Assembly (NCBI GenBank): GCA_046329195.1
Contig: JAXLVB010000001.1
Coordinates: 1,674,001-1,738,000 of the forward strand
Length of the DNA: 64,000 bases
Source: JAXLVB01 sp046329195
Lineage (GTDB): Bacteria > Bacteroidota > Bacteroidia > Cytophagales > Spirosomataceae
Direction: 5' to 3'
Shown piece after piece: positions 50,514 through 58,918 of the stretch (position 1 is its first letter; each line of letters starts with the position of its first letter). The position numbers and the translations under genes were made by a program. The notes under the pieces are model-generated. The model saw only the letters and a program-made list of their open reading frames with translations, did no database searches and had not been told where the DNA came from.

Positions 50514-51965
50514 ATGCAAGGCTATCATACCGTAAGGGTTAATTTTAAAGGGGGGATCGTATCACCCAAAAGCCTCAAAGACATGCTGGAGGTTGCGCAG
50601 CAATTTCACATTACTAAAGTGCGTTTTAGTTTACGCCAGCAATTGTTTGTGTATGTGCCGTATGCCTTTATGGCATCGTTTAGTAAAGCCATGCAGATAC
50701 AAGACATTGCCCTACAAATAGATGAAAACGCTTACCCCAATCTCATCAGCTCGTATGTAGGCGAAGAGGTCTTTCAATCGGGTAACTGGCTCACTGAAGG
50801 CATTTACCAAGAAATTTTCGATACGTTTGATTACGAACCTCACCTCAAGATCAACCTTTCGGACAATCGCCAAAGTTTTACGCCATTCTTTTCGGGGCAT
50901 CTCAATTTTGTGTCATCCGACCTGACGAATTACTGGTATTTGCAGGTACGTTTGCCCAAAACCAATGAAGTCCACGCTTTTGAGCGGTTGATTTATTCTA
51001 CCGAACTTTCTAACGTCTGTAAAATACTGGAAGCTCATCTTCTAAACGGTTATCACGACATCGCTTCGGTTTTTGAGCAAATTCCACTTCGAAGCACCCT
51101 ACCCGTCACACAACCGCTCCAATTGCCCGCCTTTAGCCTGCCTTATTACGAGGGCTTCAACCGCTACGGTGACAAAACTTGGCTGGGGATTTATCGTCGG
51201 GACGAATTGTTTAGCGTTGATTTTCTTCTTGAATTGTGTCAACTCTGCCTCGATACTAAAATTGGCTTAATATGTTTGACACCGTGGAAGTCACTCATTA
51301 TTAAAGGGATAAGCAAAGAGAGTAGAAGTTTGTGGAGTAACTTGTTGGCAAAATATTCTATCAATGTTCGTCATGCCGCCAACGAGCTTAACTGGCAAGT
51401 AGAGGACGATTCTCCCGAGGCGTTGGCACTCAAGCAGTTGTTGGTGCGAGCTTTTGACCGTGACGATTTACGCACATTTGGTATTTGTTTCGGTATCAAA
51501 ACCATCCCCAAGACTGAGGTTTTTGCCTCTATTATGGTGCGACAACGGGCTTGGAAATGGCTCAATTGGATTCCACTTTTTAAGGTTTATGACATTTCGT
51601 ACACCCAAGATTTTGACCCCAACGGACGCACCAAATTGTATTTTGCACAAGGAATCACCCGTTTCAATTTGGCAGAACAGCTACGTCGTTCGGTATTGTT
51701 TTACAACAGGAAAGTTGCTGAAAATGAGGTTAAAAAAGTAGAAAAATCATTAATAGTCAATGAATTAAATAAGTTGGTAAGTGCGCCTCAATTACACCAA
51801 TGCAAGCATTGCTTCACGGTATATGACCCTACTTTTGGCGATGAACTCAATGGCGTAGCACCGGGGATTCCGTTTAACAAACTTCCTAAAACTTATACTT
51901 GCCCAACCTGCGAAGGAGCCAAGTCCGATTTTAAAATACGCTCCTTGTCAGAGATAGGGGCATAA
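50514..51965 (+). CDS. nitrite-reductase-like protein fused to rubredoxin
   Basis: This 483-residue protein starts 2 nt after the nitrate reductase. The C-terminal ~60 residues are a rubredoxin: C430-x2-C433 (QCKHCFTVYDP) and C463-x2-C466 (TCPTCEG). Residues 1-~400 have the two-repeat outline of sulfite/nitrite reductase: a ferredoxin-like opening (GYHTVRVNFKGGIVSPKSLKDMLEVAQQF...VRFSLRQQLFV) and a second, later half (GDKTWLGIYRRDELFSVDFLL). The Cx5C...Cx3C cluster/siroheme ligands are absent, so it should not reduce nitrite. Likely role: electron carrier or scaffold between the reductase and nitrate or nitrite reduction. Partner nitrite reductase is not in the window. Confidence 0.75.
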   Translation: MQGYHTVRVNFKGGIVSPKSLKDMLEVAQQFHITKVRFSLRQQLFVYVPYAFMASFSKAMQIQDIALQIDENAYPNLISSYVGEEVFQSGNWLTEGIYQEIFDTFDYEPHLKINLSDNRQSFTPFFSGHLNFVSSDLTNYWYLQVRLPKTNEVHAFERLIYSTELSNVCKILEAHLLNGYHDIASVFEQIPLRSTLPVTQPLQLPAFSLPYYEGFNRYGDKTWLGIYRRDELFSVDFLLELCQLCLDTKIGLICLTPWKSLIIKGISKESRSLWSNLLAKYSINVRHAANELNWQVEDDSPEALALKQLLVRAFDRDDLRTFGICFGIKTIPKTEVFASIMVRQRAWKWLNWIPLFKVYDISYTQDFDPNGRTKLYFAQGITRFNLAEQLRRSVLFYNRKVAENEVKKVEKSLIVNELNKLVSAPQLHQCKHCFTVYDPTFGDELNGVAPGIPFNKLPKTYTCPTCEGAKSDFKIRSLSEIGA

Positions 51966-51972
51966 ATCAGTA

Positions 51973-52944
51973 TCAATGTCGAGACTGCGCTCGGTATTCG
52001 AGGGGCGAAACGCCTACGTATTTCTTAAATAGCTTGGCAAAATAGTTGGGGTATTCAAATTGTAGCAAATAGGCGATTTCAGACACCGAATAGGCTGTGT
52101 GGAGTAAGTACTTTTGAGCTTCGCTGATGAGATTCTGGTGCACCAACTCAATGGCCGACTTCCCCGCCACCGCTTTGCAGATTCTGTTCAGATGCACGGG
52201 CGAAATGTTGAGCTCGTCAGCAAAGGCCGGAATGCTCTTGTGGTATTCGGAGCGTTTGATGTTTTGCTGGAACTTCCTAAAATACGACATCATCAGCGAG
52301 TCACTGACGTGGGCTTCTTCTTGCTTGGTAAGCCGATGCAAATGCACAAAAAATTGCGTGAGGTAGGCTCGCAGCATGGGGGTGCGCTCGGGGTTTTCGC
52401 CAAATAATTCTTCGTTGATGCAGTCGAGCAGCGTAATGATTCGTTCAAAAGGGAGCGACTCGTCAAAATGACTCAAAATTCGGATTTGTGAAAAGGTTTG
52501 CCAAATGCCCGAAGATGTTTTAAAAATATCCTCTACAATACTTTCGGATAAGGTCAGGATTTGCCCCCGCACGTTGGGTGTGTAAACCAATCCATGCAGC
52601 AACGTCGGTGGAATCAGCATAATACAGGGCGACTGCAAAGCATGTGTTTGGGTAGCTTCTTGAAAAGACAGCGAGCCGTTTTCGACAATAAATACCTGAA
52701 AAAGATTGGAATGAATGTGTGGACTGATAGACCAATTGAATGTTTGACTTCGTGTAGCAATGAGCTCAAGAAAAAGGTATTCGGTGGAGTAGTTACTGGC
52801 TAAATCTCCGTAAAGACCATTATAATTCTGAATATTTTTAAGAGGCTGCATTAGTAATGTTCGATTTTTATCCATAAAAGTAAAAATAGTTTCCTCAAAC
52901 TTCATCGCAAAGAGTAGAAATTTGTAGCCGCTTACTAAAAGCAT
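51973..52944 (-). CDS. AraC-family regulator divergent to the tannase operon
   Basis: The longest frame has 323 residues; Met at 52905 and especially 52875 (MDKNRTLLMQPLKNI) are credible starts because the first 23 residues look non-structural and would cover the tannase promoter. An N-terminal cupin-like sensor (HIHSNLFQVFIVENGSLSF, about 75-95) precedes a C-terminal double HTH (about 225-320: IPAFADELNISPVHLNRICKAVAGKSA and SVSEIAYLLQFEYPNYFAKLFKKYVGVSPLEYR). This is the PobA-like group, which often responds to aromatic acids. Divergent position next to tannin/gallate genes suggests it controls them, with gallate or a related acid as ligand (inference). It ends 7 nt from the convergent nitrate operon. 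Confidence 0.85.
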   Translation of the reverse strand: MLLVSGYKFLLFAMKFEETIFTFMDKNRTLLMQPLKNIQNYNGLYGDLASNYSTEYLFLELIATRSQTFNWSISPHIHSNLFQVFIVENGSLSFQEATQTHALQSPCIMLIPPTLLHGLVYTPNVRGQILTLSESIVEDIFKTSSGIWQTFSQIRILSHFDESLPFERIITLLDCINEELFGENPERTPMLRAYLTQFFVHLHRLTKQEEAHVSDSLMMSYFRKFQQNIKRSEYHKSIPAFADELNISPVHLNRICKAVAGKSAIELVHQNLISEAQKYLLHTAYSVSEIAYLLQFEYPNYFAKLFKKYVGVSPLEYRAQSRH

Positions 52945-52965
52945 TGTACACCTCTTTGATTACGT

Positions 52966-54408
52966 ATGAAAACTTCACATTGGGGCAGTTTCTGCTGCCT
53001 ACTGTTGGTTGTGTTTTGTGCGAAAGCTCAAAATACCCTTCGGTTCGACCCCTCAAGCTACACATCTCAGTCGCAGGAGATGGGTGGAAAAACCATCAAA
53101 GTCAGAGCCTTTGAGCGAGTTGTGTATGTAGCCAATCCGGTGGATACCTCATACCAAAAACTCAACATTTACATTCCTGAAGAATACTTCAATGGGGGTA
53201 GTATCAATGGATACACCGCCCAAACGGCTCCTATCTTTTTCCCGAATCGAGTGGGGGGCTACATGCCAGCGCAGCCCGCTACTTTTTTGAATAACTCCTC
53301 AAGAGGTGGTTTTGGCCCGCCCAGTAATACGGTTGCTATGGCTTTGGCCAGAGGCTATGTGGTGGCTTCGGCTGGGGCAAGAGGCAGGGTAAATGTCAAC
53401 GCAAAAAAAGAATTTACAGGCAAAGCCCCCGCTGGCATAGTAGATTTAAAAGCCGCTGTTCGGTACCTAAAATTCAATGATAAGCTCATGCCCGGCGATG
53501 CTAACAAAATCGTTTCTAATGGCACGAGTGCAGGTGGGGCTATGTCCACACTCCTCGGCGCCACGGGCAATCACCCTGATTATGAGCCTTATCTGAAAGC
53601 ACTTGGTGCTGCCAATGTTACCGATGATATTTTTGCGGTATCGGCGTATTGTCCCATCATCAATCTCGAAAACGCCGACATGGCTTACGAGTGGCAGTTA
53701 AATAAAATACATTCGTTCAACTTCAGAGGGAAGTCGGGTAATCTGGATCCTGAATCCATCCAAGTTTCGGATGAGTTGAAAGCCGCTTTTCCGGCCTATC
53801 TCAATAGCTTGAATCTGAAAGATAACGCACGCAAACAACTCAGTTTGGATGCCGAAGGTAATGGAAGTTTTAAAGAATTAGTCCAAAAATATCTTGCGGC
53901 CTCGGCCCAAAAAGCCTTAGATACTGGTACAGATTTAGCCAAGTATGGTTTTCTGAAGATTGAAAACGGGAAGGTCGGGTCAGTAGATTTTGATGCCTAT
54001 ATGGTATATCTCGAACGCATGAAAACACCCCCAGCGTTTGATGCCTTAGATAACAAATCGTTTGAAAATAACTTGTTTGGAACTGCCACGATAGATAATC
54101 GTCATTTTACAGCATACTCCTCCCAACATTCCAAAGACCCCAATGCTACTATGGCTGATAAACAGACGATTAGGATGATGAATCCGATGAATTACATCGG
54201 GGTAATAGGAGCTAAAACAGCTACTTATTGGCGAGTTCGCCACGGCGCTAAGGACAAAGACACGGGTTTTGCGGTGCCGATTATCTTGGCTACCACCTTA
54301 CAAAACAAAGGCTTTAAGGTAGATTTTGCATTGCCTTGGGACCGCCCCCACAGCGGTGACTACGACCTCGACGAACTGTTTGCGTGGATAGACCATCTCT
54401 GTAAATAA
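52966..54408 (+). CDS. subtype B tannase-like exported esterase
   Basis: This 480-residue protein has a signal peptide (FCCLLLVVFCAKAQ). It is an alpha/beta hydrolase of the tannase type: YQKLNIYIPEEYFNGG (early strand), GYVVASAGARGR, nucleophile Ser188 in NGTSAGGAMSTL (GxSxGG), a large lid insert (about 235-400), an acidic turn near LPWDRPHSGDYDLDELFAWID containing candidate Asp and His of the triad. Tannases of this kind release gallate from gallotannins or gallate esters. Downstream genes for ring cleavage and the GalB/C/D steps support this. Start codon lies just after the divergent AraC gene. Confidence 0.8.
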   Translation: MKTSHWGSFCCLLLVVFCAKAQNTLRFDPSSYTSQSQEMGGKTIKVRAFERVVYVANPVDTSYQKLNIYIPEEYFNGGSINGYTAQTAPIFFPNRVGGYMPAQPATFLNNSSRGGFGPPSNTVAMALARGYVVASAGARGRVNVNAKKEFTGKAPAGIVDLKAAVRYLKFNDKLMPGDANKIVSNGTSAGGAMSTLLGATGNHPDYEPYLKALGAANVTDDIFAVSAYCPIINLENADMAYEWQLNKIHSFNFRGKSGNLDPESIQVSDELKAAFPAYLNSLNLKDNARKQLSLDAEGNGSFKELVQKYLAASAQKALDTGTDLAKYGFLKIENGKVGSVDFDAYMVYLERMKTPPAFDALDNKSFENNLFGTATIDNRHFTAYSSQHSKDPNATMADKQTIRMMNPMNYIGVIGAKTATYWRVRHGAKDKDTGFAVPIILATTLQNKGFKVDFALPWDRPHSGDYDLDELFAWIDHLCK

Positions 54409-54416
54409 TCAACTAG

Positions 54417-55421
54417 ATGAACGACCTTTTTAATAGCGGAGGAAAAGGGGCTATTACCTGGGAACTTGCCCACTTGGCTCATGTAGAGTTACTTACGCCA
54501 AAATTAGACCAGAGCATCCGCTTTTTTACGGATATACTGGGCATGTATGTTACGGCCACCGAGGGCGATTCGGCCTACCTCCGTGCCTACGATGATTACG
54601 AACATCATTCGCTGAAACTAACCGCCCACAAGCACAGTGGCATTGGGCATTTTGCTTGGAGAACTCGAAGCAGAGAGTCGCTCGAAGCTCGTGCGCAGGC
54701 CATCGAAGCCACGGGCTTGGGAATTGGCTGGATAGACCATGAATGTGGCTATGGCAAAGCCTATCGGTTTCGCTATCCTGATGGACATCAATGTGAGATT
54801 TACTTCGATACCCACAAGTACAAAGCGGAAGGCGATATGCAATCGGCCTTGAAAAATACTGCCAGTAAGTATCCGGCACGAGGGGCAAACGTGCGGCGTA
54901 TTGACCACCTCAACCTCTTGGCCAAAGATATTCGTGCTTTTGCGGCTTTTCAGTTTGGAGTGCTGGGTGGCCGAAATACCGAGCGCATCGAGTTTGAAGA
55001 CGGCCCCAAAGGTGTGTGGGTTTCGGTAAACAACAAGTCGTATGACTTGGCTATTACCGAAGATCATAGTGGGCTCAATGGCCGTTTACACCACCTAACC
55101 TTTGCTACTAATAGCCGAGAAGAAATACTCATAGCAGCGGATATAGCCCTCGAAAACGGAGTGTTCATCGAAACAGGCCCGCACAAACATGCTATTCAGC
55201 AAACATTTTTCTTGTATTTGTACGAGCCTGGCGGCAACCGAATCGAAGTAGCTAATGCAACGGCTCGCCTCATCCTCGACCCTGACTACGAAACGGTAGT
55301 TTGGAATCGAGAAGAACGGATGAAAGGCCAAGCCTGGGGTCTAAAAACCGTGGAAAGTTTTCATACTAGAGGCAATCCTATGCCCGAAGAACTAAGCCCC
55401 CTATCCCCAGATGGGGAATGA
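54417..55421 (+). CDS. VOC-type extradiol dioxygenase (proposed gallate/catechol ring cleavage)
   Basis: This 334-residue protein has two VOC modules as in catechol 2,3-dioxygenase/BphC. Module 1 (about 18-130): ELAHLAHVELLTPKLDQSIRFF. Module 2 (about 158-280) keeps the metal triad positions: H164 in RRIDHLNLL, H225/H226 in RLHHLTF, E277 in GGNRIEVA. This fits an Fe(II) type I extradiol dioxygenase. Known gallate dioxygenase (GalA) belongs to the unrelated LigB-type family, so if this enzyme opens gallate it is a non-orthologous replacement; catechol or a methylated derivative is an alternative substrate. Starts 8 nt after tannase. The last codons and stop lie in a palindromic repeat (SPLSPDGE). 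Confidence 0.82.
   Translation: MNDLFNSGGKGAITWELAHLAHVELLTPKLDQSIRFFTDILGMYVTATEGDSAYLRAYDDYEHHSLKLTAHKHSGIGHFAWRTRSRESLEARAQAIEATGLGIGWIDHECGYGKAYRFRYPDGHQCEIYFDTHKYKAEGDMQSALKNTASKYPARGANVRRIDHLNLLAKDIRAFAAFQFGVLGGRNTERIEFEDGPKGVWVSVNNKSYDLAITEDHSGLNGRLHHLTFATNSREEILIAADIALENGVFIETGPHKHAIQQTFFLYLYEPGGNRIEVANATARLILDPDYETVVWNREERMKGQAWGLKTVESFHTRGNPMPEELSPLSPDGE
55394..55418 (+). repeat. G/C-rich palindromic repeat at the 3' end of the dioxygenase gene
   Basis: AGCCCCCTATCCCCAGATGG plus GGAA with CCCC/GGGG arms; it supplies the final SPLSPDGE residues. It matches the element within the kinase (29667) and the nitrate reductase (48570). Confidence 0.6.
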
Positions 55422-55533
55422 ATCCAGAATGAAAATAAAATCTGCATTGCTGCCCATACACCTATCATTTGGCAAGCATTAATTGAACGCAGCGAAGAAA
55501 ACGCTACGCTGTCGCAGATAAAAACTTGAAAAT

Positions 55534-56664
55534 ATGAAGCCAGAAAATTGGAGTCGAAGAAAAGTCATAGCCACCCTGACAGGAGCAGGCTCAGCCCTGT
55601 TGCTGAACCCGACAGTCTTGTGGGCAACCAAGGAAGAACTTGACCCTAGAGTAGCAAAATTGGTAGCTACAACCTTGAGTATAGATACACACAACCACAT
55701 TGATGTGCGTCTCTACACCGACCAACCCCTGCCCACCTATGATTTATTGAACGATTTCAAAAAATCGGGCTTGTCGGCCATCGTCATGACGTTTGCGGTT
55801 GATTACCAAAAACTACAAAACCCCGGCGATGGCTACAACAGGTTTCTTAATGGTCTAGACTCAGCTGATCACTTGCTCAATGAGTATGGCTTGAGGCGTT
55901 CGATGAATTTGGCAGACCTCAAAACTGCCTTCGGTAAGAAACAACCTGCTATCATTCAGTCAGTTGAGGGTGGTCATTTTCTCGAAGGTCAACTAGATAG
56001 ACTCAAACTAGCGTATGACCGAGGATTACGAGTTCTTGGGTTATTACACGACAACGATGCGGCTGTTCCACTAGGCGATATTTACACCAAAGAACCCGTT
56101 TTTGGTGGGTTAAGTCCATTTGGTAAGGAAGTATTGAAAGCCTGTAACCAACTCGGTATTCTGGTTGACCTTACGCATTGCAGCAATAAAGCCATTGACG
56201 ACGCCCTAAGCATAGCTACAAAACCCGCCATTATTACGCATACAGGGCTCGATTCTCGATTGGGGCAAGTAATGCAGATGGGCCAAATGATGAAGCCAAG
56301 GCTAATTAGCAAAGAGCAAGCAAAAAAGGTAGCAGAAGCCGGAGGAATCATTGGGGCTTGGCGGCATCTGACCCAAACCCCCGTGGAGTATGCGCAGAAT
56401 ATTCAGGCACTCGTAGAGAGCGTTGGCGTAGAACACGTTTGCATTGGTACTGACACAAAAATTACTCGTGCCGTCAAGCCAAACGACACCAGCACACCAA
56501 GGCCAGGCGAATTGACCAATGCCATCTGGCAGAATCAAGAAGCTGGGTTTTTGTATGCCGTAGTTGATGCCATGTTAAAAACAGGCTTCAGCGAAAGCGA
56601 CATCGTTAAGATAAGTGGCGGTAACTTTTGCCGAGTATTCGACGCTGCTACAAATGGACACTAG
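55534..56664 (+). CDS. M19 dipeptidase-like amidohydrolase with Tat-type leader
   Basis: This 376-residue protein has an N-terminus, NWSRRKVIATLTGAGSALLL, that looks like a twin-arginine signal. The TIM-barrel metalloenzyme of the M19 (membrane dipeptidase) family begins with IDTHNHID (51-57), where M19 enzymes usually have HxD; here the pair is H53-x-H55. Further family marks: QSVEGGHFLEGQLDRLKLAYDRGLRVLGLLH, GILVDLTHCSNKAIDDAL, and VEHVCIGTDT. Substrate unknown; within the gallate cluster it could hydrolyse an amide or ester of the aromatic substrate. It is separated from the dioxygenase by 112 nt. Confidence 0.8.
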   Translation: MKPENWSRRKVIATLTGAGSALLLNPTVLWATKEELDPRVAKLVATTLSIDTHNHIDVRLYTDQPLPTYDLLNDFKKSGLSAIVMTFAVDYQKLQNPGDGYNRFLNGLDSADHLLNEYGLRRSMNLADLKTAFGKKQPAIIQSVEGGHFLEGQLDRLKLAYDRGLRVLGLLHDNDAAVPLGDIYTKEPVFGGLSPFGKEVLKACNQLGILVDLTHCSNKAIDDALSIATKPAIITHTGLDSRLGQVMQMGQMMKPRLISKEQAKKVAEAGGIIGAWRHLTQTPVEYAQNIQALVESVGVEHVCIGTDTKITRAVKPNDTSTPRPGELTNAIWQNQEAGFLYAVVDAMLKTGFSESDIVKISGGNFCRVFDAATNGH

Positions 56665-56713
56665 AAGTATGTAAGCTATTGATTTTGAGATGGTTAATTG
56701 TGTATTTGGCTTT

Positions 56714-57385
56714 TTATGTTCGTTTAGCCAGTATTTCCTGTAGTGCCTCCATGTTGGCAGCAGGGTCAAAAATAGCTGCTACTGGAATCTCAAAACCTTT
56801 GATAGCAAAACTATCTATGTAATGGTCGAGGGTGAAGACACGAGCGGGCAGATAAGTATCATCGTTGGGCGAAAGTAGAACGTATTGCTCTATTTCTTGA
56901 CGGTTAGGGTCAATAATCCAATATTCTCTGATACCATGTGCCGCATAGTCTTGTTTCTTGATACCACGATCTTTGGCAGCAGTTTTTTTGGACAAAATCT
57001 CAACCACAAAGTCAGGTGCAGGAAAAAGCATTTGGTCGTCGTTAAATGTTTCGGCTTTTTCTTTTGAGAAAAACACCAAATCAGGTTCGTAGTCATTACG
57101 GGTAAGAGCCACCATCACTTTTTCCGTACCTACTACACCAAGGTTGTTATACCGAACATAAACACTTAAAAGACTGGATAACAGATCGGTGATTTTCCAA
57201 TGTTTTCGTTTAACAGGAGAATGTAGTATAATCTCACCATTGATAAACTCGGCTTTGATACTGGGCGTTATCCATTCTCTAAATTCATGCCGACGGCGTT
57301 TTTCGTCTTTCATAGCAGTGTTTAACTCCTCGATTTGCCGAAAAGCGTCAGGCGAAGCCAATATTTTTTCAACATAGTCCACCAT
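56714..57385 (-). CDS. Uma2 family putative endonuclease
   Basis: This protein has 223 residues from MVDYVEKILASPDAF (frame opens upstream to 57469 but that part is not structural). Uma2/DUF820 core: EFINGEIILHSPVKRKHWKI, YEPDLVFFSKEKAETF (PDxxF), PDFVVEILSKKTAAKDRGIKKQDYAAHGIREYWIIDP (ExxSxxT...D...K...Y...GvxEYWiiDP). These residues form the PD-(D/E)XK active site of the family. Role unknown; the family is prolific in Bacteroidota and cyanobacteria and behaves as mobile cargo. It lies against the direction of the gallate cluster, its start only 42 nt from the divergent galB-like start, so it interrupts the operon. Confidence 0.85.
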   Translation of the reverse strand: MVDYVEKILASPDAFRQIEELNTAMKDEKRRRHEFREWITPSIKAEFINGEIILHSPVKRKHWKITDLLSSLLSVYVRYNNLGVVGTEKVMVALTRNDYEPDLVFFSKEKAETFNDDQMLFPAPDFVVEILSKKTAAKDRGIKKQDYAAHGIREYWIIDPNRQEIEQYVLLSPNDDTYLPARVFTLDHYIDSFAIKGFEIPVAAIFDPAANMEALQEILAKRT

Positions 57386-57427
57386 AAAGTACTTGATGAT
57401 TTTTACAAATTTAAAAAATACTTGAAT

Positions 57428-58156
57428 ATGAGCATAAATAAAAAACGTTTGCTGGTATTGGGTGCTCACTCTGCCGATTTTGTATGGCGTTCGGCGGGAA
57501 CCATTGCCAAAGCCATTGAAGAAGGAGCCGAAACCTTAGTCGTTTGTATGTCTTACGGCGAACGTGGCGAATCGGGTGAACTATGGAAGGAAAATCCCCA
57601 GCGAAGTGTAGAAAGCGTGAAGACGATTCGGCACGAACAAGCGCAAAAAGCCGCAGACATCATCGGAACGCCCATCCTGTTTTTGGATTGGGGCGACTAC
57701 CCGATGCTGATTTCAGATCAAAGAATTGAGCAATTAACAAAGATTATCGGCGACTTTGAACCAACCGTTATTTTGACCCACACCGCCAAAGACCCTTTCA
57801 ACCCCGACCACCCGCTGGCCTATCAGGCTACCGAACGGGCCCGGTTGCTCTCTTGTGGAGCAGGCGTGCCGAGTGCCTTCAAAAACATTGACCCACCGAT
57901 GTGGTATTCGTTCGAGCCGCACCAGCCTGAAATCTGTGAATTTCTGCCCGATACTTTTATAGATATTTCGTCGGTATTCGACAAAAAACTAGCTGCCATG
58001 GACTGCATGGGGGCGCAGAAATACCTACGGGATTATTACGCTGAGTTGGCCTCTCGCAGAGCCAATCATGCTCGCCGAATTTCGGGGCAAAAAGACGTCA
58101 AATTTGCCGAGGCTTTTCAGAGTCACGTACCGAGGGTTGTGCAGAGTATTTTTTAA
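57428..58156 (+). CDS. galB: PIG-L deacetylase-fold protein, GalB-like 4-oxalomesaconate hydratase
   Basis: This protein has 242 residues from MSINKKRLLVLGAHSADFVW (upstream in-frame Met at 57335 would be inside the Uma2 gene and is rejected). PIG-L metal site: H14-x2-D17 in GAHSADFVWRSAG, where the usual AHPDD is AHSAD, and DPFNPDHPLAYQATERARLL with a further His. GalB of Pseudomonas putida, the hydratase converting 4-oxalomesaconate in gallate catabolism, belongs to this family, and the presence of the tautomerase and aldolase nearby makes that role likely. An N-deacetylase is the alternative. No signal peptide, hence cytoplasmic. Confidence 0.78.
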   Translation: MSINKKRLLVLGAHSADFVWRSAGTIAKAIEEGAETLVVCMSYGERGESGELWKENPQRSVESVKTIRHEQAQKAADIIGTPILFLDWGDYPMLISDQRIEQLTKIIGDFEPTVILTHTAKDPFNPDHPLAYQATERARLLSCGAGVPSAFKNIDPPMWYSFEPHQPEICEFLPDTFIDISSVFDKKLAAMDCMGAQKYLRDYYAELASRRANHARRISGQKDVKFAEAFQSHVPRVVQSIF

Positions 58157-58339
58157 AAAGTAAGTGTCGAGAATTTGTTGGAAACTAAAGGGTAAAAACT
58201 CCGACTTATAGATTCGCTATTTCAGAAAATCACCGATTCTCTGTTATTAGTGGTTATCATTCACCAACTAGAATGAGGCTAATCTCTTAGCTAAAAAAGA
58301 GTCCCTATTTTTCAAATTTAAACCAACAGCTATTTTATC

Positions 58340-58915
58340 ATGAAAACACCTGCTTTGTTCGTTGCACTTTTGGTATTCCCCTTGATGTCGTTTGCTCAAT
58401 GGACACTTGACAAAGGCCATTCTAAATTTACGTTTATTGCCACTCACCACGGCATCTCAGAAGTAGATGGATATTTCAAAAAGTTTGAAGGAAAAATAAC
58501 AGCAACGAAAGACGATTTATCTGATGCAGTATTTGACGTAAACGTCGAAACGGCCAGCATCAACACCGACCTTGAGATGCGGGATAACCACCTCAAAAGC
58601 GAGGATATGTTCAATGTGGCTACTTTTCCGAATATGTCTTTCAAAAGTACCTCGTTCAAGAAAACAGAAGGCAATAAGTACACCCTCACAGGGAATCTGA
58701 CTATCAAGGACGTCACCAAACCCATAACCTTCGAGGTAGTGATGAATGGTCCTGTGGCTAACCCTAACAAAAACGCCAAAACCATGCAAGTGGGCATGAA
58801 GGCCACCACCAAAATCAAACGTAGTGATTTTAAGATTGGAGGCAAGCTCGAAACCGTGATGGTTGGCGACGAAATAGAAGTAAGAGTAACTGGCGAATTT
58901 AATAAGCCATTGTAA
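58340..58915 (+). CDS. YceI family lipid-binding periplasmic protein
   Basis: This 191-residue protein has a signal peptide (LFVALLVFPLMSFAQ), then the complete YceI lipocalin-like barrel: WTLDKGHSKFTFIATHHGISEVDGYFKKFEGKI, ASINTDLEMRDNHLKSEDMFNVATFPNMSFKS and YTLTGNLTIKDVTKPITFEVVM. The family binds polyisoprenoids or other hydrophobic molecules in a tunnel. Its place between galB-like and galC-like genes is not explained by the pathway; it may help with substrate or quinone handling, or simply share the promoter. Ends 3 nt before the aldolase gene. Confidence 0.9.
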   Translation: MKTPALFVALLVFPLMSFAQWTLDKGHSKFTFIATHHGISEVDGYFKKFEGKITATKDDLSDAVFDVNVETASINTDLEMRDNHLKSEDMFNVATFPNMSFKSTSFKKTEGNKYTLTGNLTIKDVTKPITFEVVMNGPVANPNKNAKTMQVGMKATTKIKRSDFKIGGKLETVMVGDEIEVRVTGEFNKPL

Positions 58916-58918
58916 ATC

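Noticed and set aside
54417..55421. Glyoxalase I annotation for the VOC gene after tannase
   Set aside because: Two-module length and H/H/E positions in the second module fit extradiol dioxygenases better, and the context is aromatic catabolism.
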